Shown here: one piece after another, positions 1 to 9,735 of the stretch
Layout of the letters: every line of letters begins with the position of its first letter
How positions within the stretch are numbered: position 1 is the stretch's first letter
Source of the DNA: an uncultured Muribaculaceae bacterium
GTDB lineage: Bacteria; Bacteroidota; Bacteroidia; Bacteroidales; Muribaculaceae
Direction of reading: 5' to 3'
DNA: 64,000 nt
Assembly: GCA_910587235.1 (NCBI GenBank)
Contig: CAJUKD010000008.1
Coordinates: 34,487 to 98,486, forward strand
Notes under the pieces: generated by a model
What the model was told of the DNA's origin: nothing
The model's database searches: none
What the model saw: the letters and a program-made list of their open reading frames with translations, nothing else
Position numbers and translations under genes: made by a program

Positions 1-1365
1 CGCGACTATCTCGACCGCAAGATGGCCGAATGTAAGGAACCCATCTACGGCATAACCACAGGATTCGGCTCGCTTTGCAACATCTCCATCGGACATGACG
101 ACCTCTCGCAGTTGCAGAAAAACCTCGTCATGTCGCATTCCTGCGGTGTCGGCGAACGCGTGCCGGCCGATATTGTCCGCCTGATGCTGCTGACAAAGAT
201 ACAATCGCTGTCCTACGGCAACTCGGGCGTGCAGCTCGCCACAGTCGAGCGCCTTATCAATTTCTTCAATGCCGACGTGCTGCCCGTGGTCTACCAGCAA
301 GGCTCGCTCGGCGCATCAGGCGACCTCGCTCCATTGGCCAACATGTCGCTGCCCCTCCTCGGACTCGGGCAGGTGGACTACAAAGGCTCTCTGCGCCCGG
401 CCGCAGAAGTCCTTGAGGAATTCGGATGGGAACCCATACGCCTTATGTCGAAAGAAGGCCTTGCACTTCTCAACGGCACCCAGTTCATGTCGTCCTACGG
501 CGTATGGTCGCTTCTTAAAGCGCAGCGTCTTAGCGACCTGGCCGACCGCATAGCAGCCATGTCGCTCGAAGCATTCGACGGACGCATCGAGCCTTTCGGC
601 CCTCAGGTAAACGAAGTACGCAACCATCGCGGACAAATCGAAACAGCCCGCCGCATGCGCGAACTGCTTGCCGGAAGCGAGTACATAGTCCGCCACAAAG
701 AACATGTACAGGATCCCTACTCTTTCCGCTGCATACCGCAGGTTCACGGTGCCGTTAAAGACACTATCGCCTACGCATCGGCAGTGCTCGAAGACGAAAT
801 CAACGCTCCAACCGACAACCCGACTGTATTCCCCGACGACGACATCATTGTTTCCGCCGGCAACTTCCACGGCGAACCCATAGCGATGCCCATGGACTTC
901 CTCGCTGTCGCCCTGTCGGAACTCGCCAACATCTCCGAACGCCGCATCTACAAACTTATCTCCGGACAGCGCGGCCTGCCCTCTTTCCTTGTAGCCAAAC
1001 CCGGTCTGAACAGCGGATTCATGATTCCGCAGTACACCGCGGCCTCAATCGTCAGCCAGTCCAAAGGCCTGTGCTGGCCGGCAAGCTGCGATTCCATCCC
1101 CTCTTCGCAGGGACAAGAAGACCACGTGTCAATGGGTTCAAACGCAGCCACTAAACTATTCCGTGTGGTCAACAACACCGAACGCGTGCTGGCTATCGAA
1201 CTCTTCAATGCCGCCCAGGCGCTCGACTTCCGCCGTCCCGGCCGTTCGTCCGACGCAGTGGAAGCGATGCACGAAGCCTATCGCCACGCCGTTCCGTTCA
1301 TCGACAACGACACCGTGATGTGCGACCACATAGCCGCATCCGTCAAATTCCTGCAAGAATGCTGA
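1..1365 (+). CDS. hutH: Histidine ammonia-lyase, 5' end cut by window edge
   Basis: Deaminates histidine to urocanate, the first step of cytoplasmic histidine degradation. The reading frame is open from base 1 with no start codon in the family's usual place, so about 45-50 N-terminal residues are missing; the ATG at 22 is internal. The MIO-forming Ala-Ser-Gly triad is visible at bases 313-321 within GSLGASGDLAPL, which is diagnostic of the HAL/PAL family. The C-terminal half has the expected QGQEDHVSMGSNAA stretch. The stop codon overlaps the start of hutI by 7 bases, so the two genes are translationally coupled. Identity is very secure; only the true start is unseen. Confidence 0.96.
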   Translation, partial: RDYLDRKMAECKEPIYGITTGFGSLCNISIGHDDLSQLQKNLVMSHSCGVGERVPADIVRLMLLTKIQSLSYGNSGVQLATVERLINFFNADVLPVVYQQGSLGASGDLAPLANMSLPLLGLGQVDYKGSLRPAAEVLEEFGWEPIRLMSKEGLALLNGTQFMSSYGVWSLLKAQRLSDLADRIAAMSLEAFDGRIEPFGPQVNEVRNHRGQIETARRMRELLAGSEYIVRHKEHVQDPYSFRCIPQVHGAVKDTIAYASAVLEDEINAPTDNPTVFPDDDIIVSAGNFHGEPIAMPMDFLAVALSELANISERRIYKLISGQRGLPSFLVAKPGLNSGFMIPQYTAASIVSQSKGLCWPASCDSIPSSQGQEDHVSMGSNAATKLFRVVNNTERVLAIELFNAAQALDFRRPGRSSDAVEAMHEAYRHAVPFIDNDTVMCDHIAASVKFLQEC

Positions 1366-2603
1366 TAGTCAACATATCCTCCATTCTCGGCATACTGCCA
1401 CCCGAAACCGTCCGCCTGAGCGGCAAAGAGATGGACACAGCCATGCAACGCCTCGACGGCAGCGCCTGGCTGCTGGTCGACGGCGAGCATATTAGCGCTT
1501 TCGGCTCAATGTCCGGACTGAAGACCGAAGACCTCACGGGCCGGCATATCGTCGACGCACGCGGCGGGATGCTGCTTCCGTCGTTCTGCGACTCGCACAC
1601 CCACATCGTCTATGCGGGAAGCCGCGACGGCGAATATCTCGACAAAATCCGCGGACTAAGCTACGAAGAAATCGCACGCCGGGGAGGAGGCATACTCAAC
1701 TCCGCCGACCTGCTTCACCGCACATCCGAGGATGAACTCTACAGGCAAGCACGCATACGCCTCGACGAGGTGACTGCAAAAGGAACAGGAGCGATAGAAA
1801 TAAAAAGCGGCTACGGGCTGACAGTGGCCGACGAACTGAAAATGCTTCGCGTGATAGCTCGCCTGAAGCAGGAATCTCCGGCTGTCGTACGCTCAACATT
1901 CCTTGGCGCACACGCCGTAGGGCGCGCGTACACCGGCCGGCAAAGCGAATATGTCGACCTTGTGATAAATGATATGCTGCCGGCCGTGGCAGCTGAAGGT
2001 CTGGCCGAATTTGTCGACGTGTTCTGCGACGAAGGCTTCTTCACCGTCGACGAAACCGCACGCATCCTCGACGCCGCGGCGCGCTATGGCATACGCCCGA
2101 AAATCCACGCCTGCGAACTTGCCAACTCCGGCGGCGTACAAATCGGAGTGAGTCGCGGAGCTTTGTCGGTCGACCATCTCGAGCGCATGGAACAGCCCGA
2201 GATCGACAGCCTGCACGGCTCCGGCACCATAGCTACAATGTTACCCGGCGCGTCCTTCTTCCTTGGCATCCCTTTCGCACCCGCAAGACGAGCCGTCGAC
2301 AGCGGTCTGGCCGTAGCACTTGCCAGCGACTACAACCCCGGCTCTTCTCCATCCGGCGACATGCGCATGGTAATGGCTTTGGGATGTATACGCATGCGCC
2401 TGACTCCGGCCGAAGCACTTGCCGCCTGCACCGTCAACGGCGCGGCAGCCATGGATGTCGCCGGCACATGCGGGGCAATCACCCCCGGACGCCTCGCCAA
2501 CTTCATAATCACCCGGCCGATACCCTCCGACGCATTTATAACCTATGCCTATACCACCCCCTTCATCAGCGAGGTATATCTGCGAGGAAAAAAATTAAGC
2601 TGA
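1359..2603 (+). CDS. hutI: Imidazolonepropionase
   Basis: Hydrolyses 4-imidazolone-5-propanoate to N-formimino-glutamate in the hut pathway. I place the start at the ATG at 1359, giving 414 residues, the normal family length; an earlier in-frame ATG at 1320 would add 13 residues lying inside the end of hutH. The amidohydrolase metal motif is seen as H80-T-H82 in SHTHIVYAGSR. The conserved GGGI segment and the late HACE and SDYNPGSSP segments are also present. It overlaps hutH by 7 bases and is followed by a strong hairpin at 2635-2682, so hutH-hutI ends here. Cytoplasmic, metal dependent. Confidence 0.96.
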   Translation: MLIVNISSILGILPPETVRLSGKEMDTAMQRLDGSAWLLVDGEHISAFGSMSGLKTEDLTGRHIVDARGGMLLPSFCDSHTHIVYAGSRDGEYLDKIRGLSYEEIARRGGGILNSADLLHRTSEDELYRQARIRLDEVTAKGTGAIEIKSGYGLTVADELKMLRVIARLKQESPAVVRSTFLGAHAVGRAYTGRQSEYVDLVINDMLPAVAAEGLAEFVDVFCDEGFFTVDETARILDAAARYGIRPKIHACELANSGGVQIGVSRGALSVDHLERMEQPEIDSLHGSGTIATMLPGASFFLGIPFAPARRAVDSGLAVALASDYNPGSSPSGDMRMVMALGCIRMRLTPAEALAACTVNGAAAMDVAGTCGAITPGRLANFIITRPIPSDAFITYAYTTPFISEVYLRGKKLS

Positions 2604-2634
2604 CTTTTATATCAAAAATAGTAAATAACAATTA

Positions 2635-2682
2635 AGAGAGATCAGAGAGATATACAATAAAAAGCATCTCGCTGATCTCTCT
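2635..2682 (+). terminator. Long imperfect hairpin after hutI
   Basis: Arms at 2635-2651 and 2666-2682 pair over 16 of 17 positions (AGAGAGATCAG with CTGATCTCTCT, then GAGAT with ATCTC) around a 14-base loop. It lies 31 bases after the hutI stop in AT-rich DNA. There is no clean U-run directly after, only a pyrimidine-rich CTCTAATCTCTCCCCC tract, so it may be a terminator or a 3'-end stabiliser. Confidence 0.6.
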
Positions 2683-2770
2683 TCTCTAATCTCTCCCCCT
2701 ATAAAAATAAGCCTACGATGTAATTTATTTCATCTTCCTGCGTCTAATCAGAATAAAAAACAACTCAAAA

Positions 2771-3733
2771 ATGAATATACTCACAGCCGAACACATCACA
2801 AAAAACTTTACCGGCCACCGGGCGCTCGACGACGTAAGCATCGCAGTGCCGCGAGGAAAAGTCTACGGACTTCTGGGTCCTAACGGCGCAGGAAAAACCA
2901 CACTGATTCGCATAATCAACCACATAACAGCCCCCGATTCCGGCACAGTCACTTTCGACGGCCACACACTGACAGCCGCCGACGTGGCTCAGATAGGCTA
3001 TCTGCCCGAAGAACGCGGGCTATACAAAAAGATGAAAGTAGGCGAACAGGCTCTGTTCTTCGCCCGCCTCAAAGGCATGCCAAAAGCCGAAGCCGAGCAA
3101 GGACTGCGGCTATGGTTCGAACGTCTGGAAATCACCGACTGGTGGGATAAAAAAATCGAAGAACTTTCGAAAGGCATGGCTCAGAAAGTACAGTTCATCG
3201 TCACAGTACTCCACCGTCCGAAGCTACTGATTTTCGACGAGCCTTTCTCCGGATTCGACCCCATCAACGCCAACATACTCAAACGCGAGATACTGAAACT
3301 GCGCGACGAAGGAGCCACAGTCATCTTCTCGACCCACAACATGGGAAGCGTCGAAGAGCTTTGCGACGAAATAACGCTCATCAACCGTTCGCGAAACATC
3401 CTCAGCGGCAATGTTCATGAACTGCGAAAAACCTACGGAGGCAACAACTTCGAACTGACATACGTCGGCTCTCCCGACGCTCTTACGGCAGCTGTCAGTC
3501 CTGTCGCCTCCTCCTTCAGCCTCGGTGGAATCGACCGCGACGGGCGGGCTTCGGCACAAGTAAGCCTCAACAGCCCCGACGATCTGCGCACTCTTATATC
3601 CGCCGCAAACGAAGCTGTTTCGCTCAAAGGCTTCCACCAGCTACTGCCATCGATGGACTCCATATTCATTTCGGCAGTCGAAGCATCAAACAACACATAC
3701 GAACCACAGACCGAAAACACATCAGAACAATGA
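2771..3733 (+). CDS. ABC transporter ATP-binding protein (NatA-like)
   Basis: Cytoplasmic ATPase of an ABC-2-type exporter, 320 residues. Walker A GPNGAGKTT is at residues 36-44, the signature LSKGMAQ at 132-138, Walker B LLIFDEP at 152-158, followed by the switch histidine in STHNMG. The C-terminal ~100 residues form the extra domain common in NatA/CcmA-like exporters. The stop overlaps the start of the permease gene in ATGA, so the two subunits are coupled. Closest known role is the NatAB sodium/peptide exporter group, but the substrate cannot be read from the sequence. Confidence 0.9.
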   Translation: MNILTAEHITKNFTGHRALDDVSIAVPRGKVYGLLGPNGAGKTTLIRIINHITAPDSGTVTFDGHTLTAADVAQIGYLPEERGLYKKMKVGEQALFFARLKGMPKAEAEQGLRLWFERLEITDWWDKKIEELSKGMAQKVQFIVTVLHRPKLLIFDEPFSGFDPINANILKREILKLRDEGATVIFSTHNMGSVEELCDEITLINRSRNILSGNVHELRKTYGGNNFELTYVGSPDALTAAVSPVASSFSLGGIDRDGRASAQVSLNSPDDLRTLISAANEAVSLKGFHQLLPSMDSIFISAVEASNNTYEPQTENTSEQ

Positions 3734-4995
3734 ATTCGCCACTGTCAATAATAATATCCCGCGAGTACCTCGAACGCGTAAAACGCAAAAGCTTCATCAT
3801 CACCACCCTGCTGGTGCCTCTGCTGATGATTATCTGTATGGTGGCTCCCGCGCTTTTCATGCTTCTCGGCGACGACGAACAACGCAACATAGCCGTAATC
3901 GACGACACCGCACAGATCGCCCAACTACTCCGCGACACCGACGACATCCGCTTCACCACTCTCGACAACGGAAATCTTGACGCCGCACGTGCCGACGACG
4001 ATTACGACGCCATACTTGCCATCGGCGCACGCGCCATCGACAATCCGGAAGGAGCGATCACCCTTTATACCCGCGGAGCCGCGTCGATGAATACCGACAC
4101 AGAAGTCACATCTCAGCTCAACCGCGCAATCGAGGACATACGCCTGCGCGCCTACAATATCGACAATATCCGCCAGATACTGAAAGAAGTGGAAGCCGAT
4201 GTCACCCTTTCCACCGTGCGCATCGACACTTCCGAAGACACCGAAACATCGTCAATACTCTCATATTTCCTCGGCCTGATAATGGATATGCTGCTGTACA
4301 TGTTCATTCTGATCTACGGGCAGATAGTCATGAATTCCATAATCGAGGAAAAAAACAACCGCGTGCTTGAAATCGTCGTTTCATCAGTCAAGCCAATGAT
4401 ACTGATGATGGGCAAGATCATAGGCGTAGGGCTTGTGGCCATAACACAGATTCTTATATGGGCCGTGATAGCCGGCGCCGCCTCCGGATGGCTGCTGCCC
4501 TTCCTTTCAAGCTCCACCGACGTCAGCTCCGAGCCGGCCGTCGCAGCAGCCATACAGCAGCTAAGCGATACCGGATACGTCGCATCGCTCTTCGTCTACA
4601 TGATACTCTTCTTCGTAGGCGGTTATTTCTTCTATTCATCCATATATGCCGCCATAGGCTCGGCTGTCGACAACATCCAGGATGCAGGTCAACTTTCGTC
4701 CGTAGCCACAATCCCTGTGGTAATAGGTATCATTGCCTCAATGTCCATTATCCAGAATCCCAACACCGCACTGGCATTCTGGCTGTCGGTAATACCGTTC
4801 ACCTCACCCATGGCGATGATGTCGCGCCTGCCTTTCGGAGTTCCCGTATGGGAAACAATACTTTCCCTGACACTGCTCTACGCTTCATTCATATTCATGA
4901 TATGGCTATGCGGAAAAATATACCGTGTCGGAATATTCATGTACGGCAAAAAACCGACTTTCGTCGAACTCATGCGCTGGGCACGATATAAATAA
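3730..4995 (+). CDS. ABC-2 type permease (NatB-like)
   Basis: Membrane partner of the preceding ATPase, 421 residues. One N-terminal membrane segment (about residues 20-45) is followed by a ~140-residue extracytoplasmic domain and then five hydrophobic segments. The cytoplasmic segment IIEEKNNRVLEIVVSSVKP is typical of the NatB/YhaP permease family. The start codon overlaps the ATPase stop, and a GC-rich terminator follows 45 bases after the stop, closing the two-gene operon. Exported substrate unknown. Confidence 0.88.
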   Translation: MNSPLSIIISREYLERVKRKSFIITTLLVPLLMIICMVAPALFMLLGDDEQRNIAVIDDTAQIAQLLRDTDDIRFTTLDNGNLDAARADDDYDAILAIGARAIDNPEGAITLYTRGAASMNTDTEVTSQLNRAIEDIRLRAYNIDNIRQILKEVEADVTLSTVRIDTSEDTETSSILSYFLGLIMDMLLYMFILIYGQIVMNSIIEEKNNRVLEIVVSSVKPMILMMGKIIGVGLVAITQILIWAVIAGAASGWLLPFLSSSTDVSSEPAVAAAIQQLSDTGYVASLFVYMILFFVGGYFFYSSIYAAIGSAVDNIQDAGQLSSVATIPVVIGIIASMSIIQNPNTALAFWLSVIPFTSPMAMMSRLPFGVPVWETILSLTLLYASFIFMIWLCGKIYRVGIFMYGKKPTFVELMRWARYK

Positions 4996-5040
4996 ACATC
5001 AGATCTATCTCAAACTCCATAAAAAAACATAAAACTAAAG

Positions 5041-5073
5041 CGCTCCGGAGGGAATTCACTCCCCCCCGGAGCG
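5041..5073 (+). terminator. Terminator of the ABC transporter operon
   Basis: CGCTCCGG (5041-5048) pairs with CCGGAGCG (5066-5073), with further pairing possible inside between the GGAGGGA and TCCCCCC parts. It is followed by TTTAT. The position just after the permease gene and before the sigma factor promoter fits a terminator. Confidence 0.75.
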
Positions 5074-5144
5074 TTTATCGCTCAACCGCATTGTAAAATT
5101 TCTTAAATACACTTCACAACAGAGGCATATCAAGGATTTTTTAC

Positions 5145-5152
5145 TAACTTTG
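5145..5152 (+). promoter_or_regulatory. Bacteroidetes -7 box upstream of the primary sigma factor
   Basis: TAACTTTG matches the Bacteroidetes TAnnTTTG -7 element, 37 bases before the sigma factor ATG. No clear TTTG -33 element was found at the usual distance. Confidence 0.55.
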
Positions 5153-5189
5153 CAAACTTTATTCCAATAACGGTATAGAAAGAGAACAG

Positions 5190-6050
5190 ATGAGACAACT
5201 AAAAATCACCAAATCGATCACGAACCGCGAAAGCGCGTCGCTTGACAAGTACCTCCAGGAAATCGGACGTGAAGAACTCATTTCGGTAGAGGAGGAAGTT
5301 GAACTGGCTCAGCGCATCCGGCAAGGTGACGAAGCAGCTCTCGAAAAACTCACACGTGCAAACCTACGCTTCGTTGTTTCCGTAGCAAAACAGTACCAAA
5401 ATCAGGGACTGTCGCTGCCCGACCTTATCAACGAAGGCAATCTCGGCCTGATTAAAGCCGCACGGAAGTTCGACGAAACGAGAGGCTTCAAATTCATCTC
5501 TTACGCCGTGTGGTGGATAAGACAGTCAATCCTTCAGGCTCTGGCGGAACAATCGCGAATCGTCCGTCTGCCCCTGAACCAGGTCGGCTCTCTCAACAAA
5601 ATAGGCAAAGCCCTGTCAAAATTCGAGCAGGAGAACGAACGTCGCCCGTCGCCCGAAGAACTCGCCGAATCCCTCGACGTGCCCGTCGAAAAAATCGCCG
5701 ACACCCTGAAAGTGTCCGGACGCCACATTTCGGTCGACGCTCCTTTTGTCGAAGGCGAAGACAACAGCTTGCTCGACGTACTGACAAACGACGACTCCCC
5801 TATGGCCGACGCATCCCTAAATCAGGAATCGCTGTCGAACGAAGTCGAGCGCGCCCTGCGGCAGCTCCACGAGAGAGAACGCGAGATACTGAAAATGTTC
5901 TTCGGCATAGGATGCCAGGAAATGACTCTTGAGGAAATAGGTGCGAAATTCGACCTTACACGCGAACGCGTACGCCAGATCAAAGAAAAAGCGATACGCC
6001 GCCTCAAAGGACAGAAAAGCCGCCTGCTGAAGAGCTATCTCGGCTCCTGA
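5190..6050 (+). CDS. rpoD: Primary RNA polymerase sigma factor (RpoD/SigA type)
   Basis: Directs RNA polymerase to housekeeping promoters. At 286 residues it is the short Bacteroidetes form, lacking region 1.1 and the large non-conserved region of the E. coli protein. It has region 1.2 (SLDKYLQEIGREELIS, from about residue 16), region 2 with NLRFVVSVAKQYQNQGL, DLINEGNLGLIKAARKFD and FISYAVWWIRQSI (residues ~58-117), regions 3 and 4, and a C-terminal HTH with TLEEIGAKFDLTRERVRQI. It sits alone between its own promoter and a T-run terminator. Very secure. Confidence 0.96.
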   Translation: MRQLKITKSITNRESASLDKYLQEIGREELISVEEEVELAQRIRQGDEAALEKLTRANLRFVVSVAKQYQNQGLSLPDLINEGNLGLIKAARKFDETRGFKFISYAVWWIRQSILQALAEQSRIVRLPLNQVGSLNKIGKALSKFEQENERRPSPEELAESLDVPVEKIADTLKVSGRHISVDAPFVEGEDNSLLDVLTNDDSPMADASLNQESLSNEVERALRQLHEREREILKMFFGIGCQEMTLEEIGAKFDLTRERVRQIKEKAIRRLKGQKSRLLKSYLGS

Positions 6051-6105
6051 CACACCACTACGGTCTGCTTCTAAAGCATTCTTTTTGACTAAAAACAATT
6101 GTTAC

Positions 6106-6150
6106 GGCGCGCCCGGGAGTGTTTTCTCCACAGGCGCGTCGCCTTTTTTG
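6106..6150 (+). terminator. Terminator of the sigma factor gene
   Basis: GGCGCGCC (6106-6113) pairs with the bulged GGCGCGTCGCC (6134-6144) and is followed directly by six T residues (6145-6150), a standard intrinsic terminator. It overlaps the promoter region of mutL. Confidence 0.75.
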
Positions 6151-6168
6151 TTTTACCGTTTTTTTCGT

Positions 6169-6176
6169 AATTTTGC
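6169..6176 (+). promoter_or_regulatory. -7 box upstream of mutL
   Basis: TAATTTTG fits TAnnTTTG and ends 8 bases before the mutL ATG at 6185, so the leader would be very short or absent. A TTTG at 6148-6151 lies 17 bases upstream, slightly closer than the usual -33 spacing. Confidence 0.5.
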
Positions 6177-6184
6177 CCGTGACT

Positions 6185-8143
6185 ATGAACAGCGACGTCA
6201 TAAAACTACTCCCCGACTCCGTGGCGAATCAGATTGCCGCCGGAGAAGTCATACAACGCCCGGCATCCGTCATCAAGGAACTGGTCGAAAACGCCATCGA
6301 CGCAGGCGCCGACGAAATTACCATTATCCTCAAAGACGCCGGACGAACTCTGATACAGGTAATCGACAACGGATGCGGCATGTCGCCGGCCGACGCGCGA
6401 ATGGCTTTCGAACGCCACGCCACAAGCAAGATATCACAGGCTTCGGATCTGTTCGGCCTGCATACCATGGGATTCCGCGGGGAAGCATTGCCGTCGATTG
6501 CCGCCGTAGCCCAGATCGACATGCGCACAATGCGCCACGGCGATCCCGTAGGCACCCGCATCTGTCTGGCCGAATCAAAATTTGAAAGCCAGGAACCGGC
6601 CACTTGCACACCGGGCACGAACCTGATGGTAAAGAACATATTCTTCCACATGCCCGCACGACGCAAGTTCCTGAAAAAAGACACCGTAGAACTGAGCCAC
6701 ATAATGCGCGAGTTCGAACGCCAGGCACTTGTAAACACAAACGTCGCCTTCACGCTGATAAACAACGACGTCACTCTACACAAATTCCTTAAAGGCAGCT
6801 TCAAACAACGTATCACCGATCTGTTCGGCAACGCCCTTGAAAGTCAGCTCGCATCGGTGGCTACGGAAACCTCGCTCGTCAAAATCAGCGGCTTCACAGG
6901 CATGCCGCGCTTCGCGCGCAAACGCGGCGCACACCAGTTCTTCTTTGTCAACGGCCGCAACATGCGCCATCCATTCTTCCACAAATCGCTGACAAGCTGC
7001 TACGAACAACTTATATCGGCCGACTCGCAACCCTGCTATTTCATAAACTTCGAAGTCGATCCATCGACAATCGACGTAAACATACACCCGCAGAAGAACG
7101 AAATCAAATTCGAACACGAGCTGGCCATACGCCAGATTCTCATGGCGGCCGTAAAAGAAACCCTCGGCCGCGTGCATGCCGCAGGCGCCATAGACTTCGA
7201 CGTCGACGATGCCCCCGACATCCCCATCTTCGATCCGTCGGCAGCCGTTGCCGACACACCCGGAGTGGAATTCGATCCGGGCTATAACCCCTTCGACGAA
7301 TCTCCGGCCGACACGCCCGTATCAATACCACCGGCAATGCCTGTCAGACGTCCGTCAGGCTCAAACTCCGGCACAGCCGGACTGCGACCGTCGGCCTCAC
7401 AGTCACGCGCTCCGATGCAGGATTGGGAAAAACTATATGAAAATTTCAGCCGCGAACGCGACAACTCCATTGCCGGCGCACGAAGCTCGTCGATGAACGA
7501 CAACAGCGACATCACCCCGCCCGAAGACCTTTTCGGCGACATCACCGAAAACACAGCGACCGCCGCACGCAACATCCCGACATGCCTGCAGTTGCGCTCG
7601 CGTTACATCGTCACCCCGTCCCACGGAGGACTGATGCTTATCGACCAGCACCGCGCACATATCCGCATACTGTTTGACCGTTATTCAGCATCATTGGCAC
7701 TTGGCAACGGGCTACCGTCGCAAAAACTCATATTCCCGGAAAGCATCACCCTGTCGCCGTCCGAGAATGCCGTCCTTAGCGCCATCGCCGACAGCTTGCC
7801 GCAACTTGGTTTCGACATATCTTTCCTCGGCGACAACACATGGGCCATAAACGGCGCACCTTCACTTCCGGCCACAGGAAATCCTGCCGACACATTGCGC
7901 AGTATAATCGAGGAAGCGGCCGAGAGCGGAACAAGCTCTGCCGCAGACATCACAGCCCCTCTCGCAAAAGGCATGGCACATGCAACTGCCATCCGTGCAG
8001 GCGACGTTCTCAGCTCCGAAGAGATGGACAGCATCGTAGCCGACCTTTTCCGCTGCACATCACCGGCAATAGACCCCGACGGACTGAAAACGCTCAACAT
8101 AATATCCACAGAGGAAATAGCCGCCCTTTTCACAGTCAAATGA
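6185..8143 (+). CDS. mutL: DNA mismatch repair protein MutL
   Basis: GHKL ATPase that links MutS mismatch recognition to strand repair. I place the start at ATG 6185 (652 residues) because conserved MutL sequence begins there; an upstream ATG at 6119 would add residues translated from the terminator. N-terminal ATPase motifs are clear: VENAIDAGA near residue 36, DNGCGM at 61-66, HATSK at 78-82, GFRGEAL at 96-102. A low-complexity linker spans about 345-470. In the C-terminal dimerisation domain the usual endonuclease motif DQHAxxExxxxE appears as DQHRAHIRI (from residue 487), without the glutamate, and the metal-binding CPHGRP segment is not visible. It ends in ATGA overlapping the next gene. 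Confidence 0.95.
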   Translation: MNSDVIKLLPDSVANQIAAGEVIQRPASVIKELVENAIDAGADEITIILKDAGRTLIQVIDNGCGMSPADARMAFERHATSKISQASDLFGLHTMGFRGEALPSIAAVAQIDMRTMRHGDPVGTRICLAESKFESQEPATCTPGTNLMVKNIFFHMPARRKFLKKDTVELSHIMREFERQALVNTNVAFTLINNDVTLHKFLKGSFKQRITDLFGNALESQLASVATETSLVKISGFTGMPRFARKRGAHQFFFVNGRNMRHPFFHKSLTSCYEQLISADSQPCYFINFEVDPSTIDVNIHPQKNEIKFEHELAIRQILMAAVKETLGRVHAAGAIDFDVDDAPDIPIFDPSAAVADTPGVEFDPGYNPFDESPADTPVSIPPAMPVRRPSGSNSGTAGLRPSASQSRAPMQDWEKLYENFSRERDNSIAGARSSSMNDNSDITPPEDLFGDITENTATAARNIPTCLQLRSRYIVTPSHGGLMLIDQHRAHIRILFDRYSASLALGNGLPSQKLIFPESITLSPSENAVLSAIADSLPQLGFDISFLGDNTWAINGAPSLPATGNPADTLRSIIEEAAESGTSSAADITAPLAKGMAHATAIRAGDVLSSEEMDSIVADLFRCTSPAIDPDGLKTLNIISTEEIAALFTVK

Positions 8144-9735
8144 CAAACCGACACATATCTCTCAGCTTTCTAAGGTTTTCGGCACTTGGCTCAATACTAC
8201 TAGTCGCCGCAGCATTGTCCTATGCCGGTGCTGAATCGCGGATAAAAAGCGACGACGTAGACCGCATACTGTCCGAACTCGACAAGACACTAAGCGGACG
8301 TGAAGATTTCATCAGCGGACGGCAGGACCGCATCGACAGCCTGAGCCTCAGCCTCTCACAATCCAAGGACTCCCTCAACGCCCTTATGCGGCTGGCTGAT
8401 GAGAATACTGCATTCAACAACGACTCAGCCCTGCACTACCTCAAACGCGGAATAGACGCCGCCGGCCAATCGCCCGAAGCTCTGCCCTTCCGCTGGAAAT
8501 ACGCGTCGCTACTTCCTCTCGCAGGCATGGTCGACGAAGCTATCAAGACTTTCAACGCCATAGAACCCGATTCGGTTCCCGCATCAATGCTCGCATCATA
8601 CTACGACGCCGGACGGCAGATGCACAGCTACATAGCTTCGTTCTACTCCCCATACCCCGGGCTGGCCGACAATCATCAGCAGAAAGCGCTCGAATACCAG
8701 CTGAAACTTCTCGACGTGCTCCCCGACGGAAGCGTTGATCGAAATTTCAATCTTGGAGAATATTATTTTCTGACAAACCGCGAGAAAATGGCCAAGGCCC
8801 TGCTCGACGATATAATAGAGAACGAGAATCCCGACAGCAACCTGCGGGCGCGAGCCGCACACCACCTGTCGTCGCTGGCTCGCGACGAAGGCGACGACAA
8901 CGCATACATATACTACCTCGCCATATCCGCTATCGCCGACCTTAAAGCAGCCACCCGCGAGGTTGCCTCGCTACAGGAACTCGGCGAAAGGATATATGCC
9001 TCCGGCGATATACCGCGCTCGCACCATTACCTTTCAACAGCCCTTGCCAATGCCGTGGAATGCGGTGCCGCACTGAGAATGGTCCAGACAGCCCGCGCAC
9101 TCCCTATAATAGAACGCGCCCACAGCAACTTCATCGACAGATGGCGGAAAACCGTATATTTCGTCATTGCAGTAATGGCTTTACTTATGGCGATACTGGT
9201 AGTTGTCCTGTTCATTCTTCGCCACGAAATGGCGAAAATGCGACTGCTGCAGAACAGCCTGCGAAGCGCCAACAAAGTCAAAGAGGTTTACATCAGCCAA
9301 TTTCTGCAACTATGTTCCATCTATATGGACAAACTCAACCAGTTCTGCAAAATCGCGAACCGCAAGATTGCCGCCGGACAGGTCGACGAACTTTACCGCA
9401 TGACGCGCTCCGGAAAATTCGTAGAAGAACAGAGCCGCGAATTTTACGAAGTGTTTGACAATGCCTTTCTGCATATATATCCTGATTTCGTGGCAGATGT
9501 CAACAGCCTCCTGCTTCCCGACCAGCAAATAGTGCTGCGCGATGGAGAATTGCTGAACACCGATCTGCGAATACTCGCTTTCATGCGCCTCGGAATAGAA
9601 GAAAGCGCACGAATAGCCCAGGTGCTCAACTACTCGCTCAACACCATATACGCATATCGTAACCGACTGAAAGCACGGGCGGTAAATCGCAATACATTTG
9701 AGGCCGAAATTATGAAAATAGGTTCGGCTTCATAA
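8140..9735 (+). CDS. DUF6377-type membrane protein with C-terminal HTH
   Basis: 531 residues from the ATG at 8140, which overlaps the mutL stop (ATGA). An N-terminal hydrophobic signal or anchor is followed by a helical, TPR-like periplasmic region to about 335, one transmembrane segment at 338-360, a helical stretch, and a LuxR-like HTH near 478-510 (RLGIEESARIAQVLNYSLNT). This layout matches the Bacteroidetes DUF6377 family, whose members look like membrane-spanning one-component sensors or regulators. Function is unproven. A paralogue with the same layout is at 14050-15639. Coupling to mutL suggests only shared expression. Confidence 0.8.
   Translation: MTNRHISLSFLRFSALGSILLVAAALSYAGAESRIKSDDVDRILSELDKTLSGREDFISGRQDRIDSLSLSLSQSKDSLNALMRLADENTAFNNDSALHYLKRGIDAAGQSPEALPFRWKYASLLPLAGMVDEAIKTFNAIEPDSVPASMLASYYDAGRQMHSYIASFYSPYPGLADNHQQKALEYQLKLLDVLPDGSVDRNFNLGEYYFLTNREKMAKALLDDIIENENPDSNLRARAAHHLSSLARDEGDDNAYIYYLAISAIADLKAATREVASLQELGERIYASGDIPRSHHYLSTALANAVECGAALRMVQTARALPIIERAHSNFIDRWRKTVYFVIAVMALLMAILVVVLFILRHEMAKMRLLQNSLRSANKVKEVYISQFLQLCSIYMDKLNQFCKIANRKIAAGQVDELYRMTRSGKFVEEQSREFYEVFDNAFLHIYPDFVADVNSLLLPDQQIVLRDGELLNTDLRILAFMRLGIEESARIAQVLNYSLNTIYAYRNRLKARAVNRNTFEAEIMKIGSAS

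Noticed and set aside
316..870. Long minus-strand reading frame inside hutH
   Set aside because: Codon pattern and homology belong to hutH on the plus strand; the reverse frame is a by-product of GC-rich codon use.
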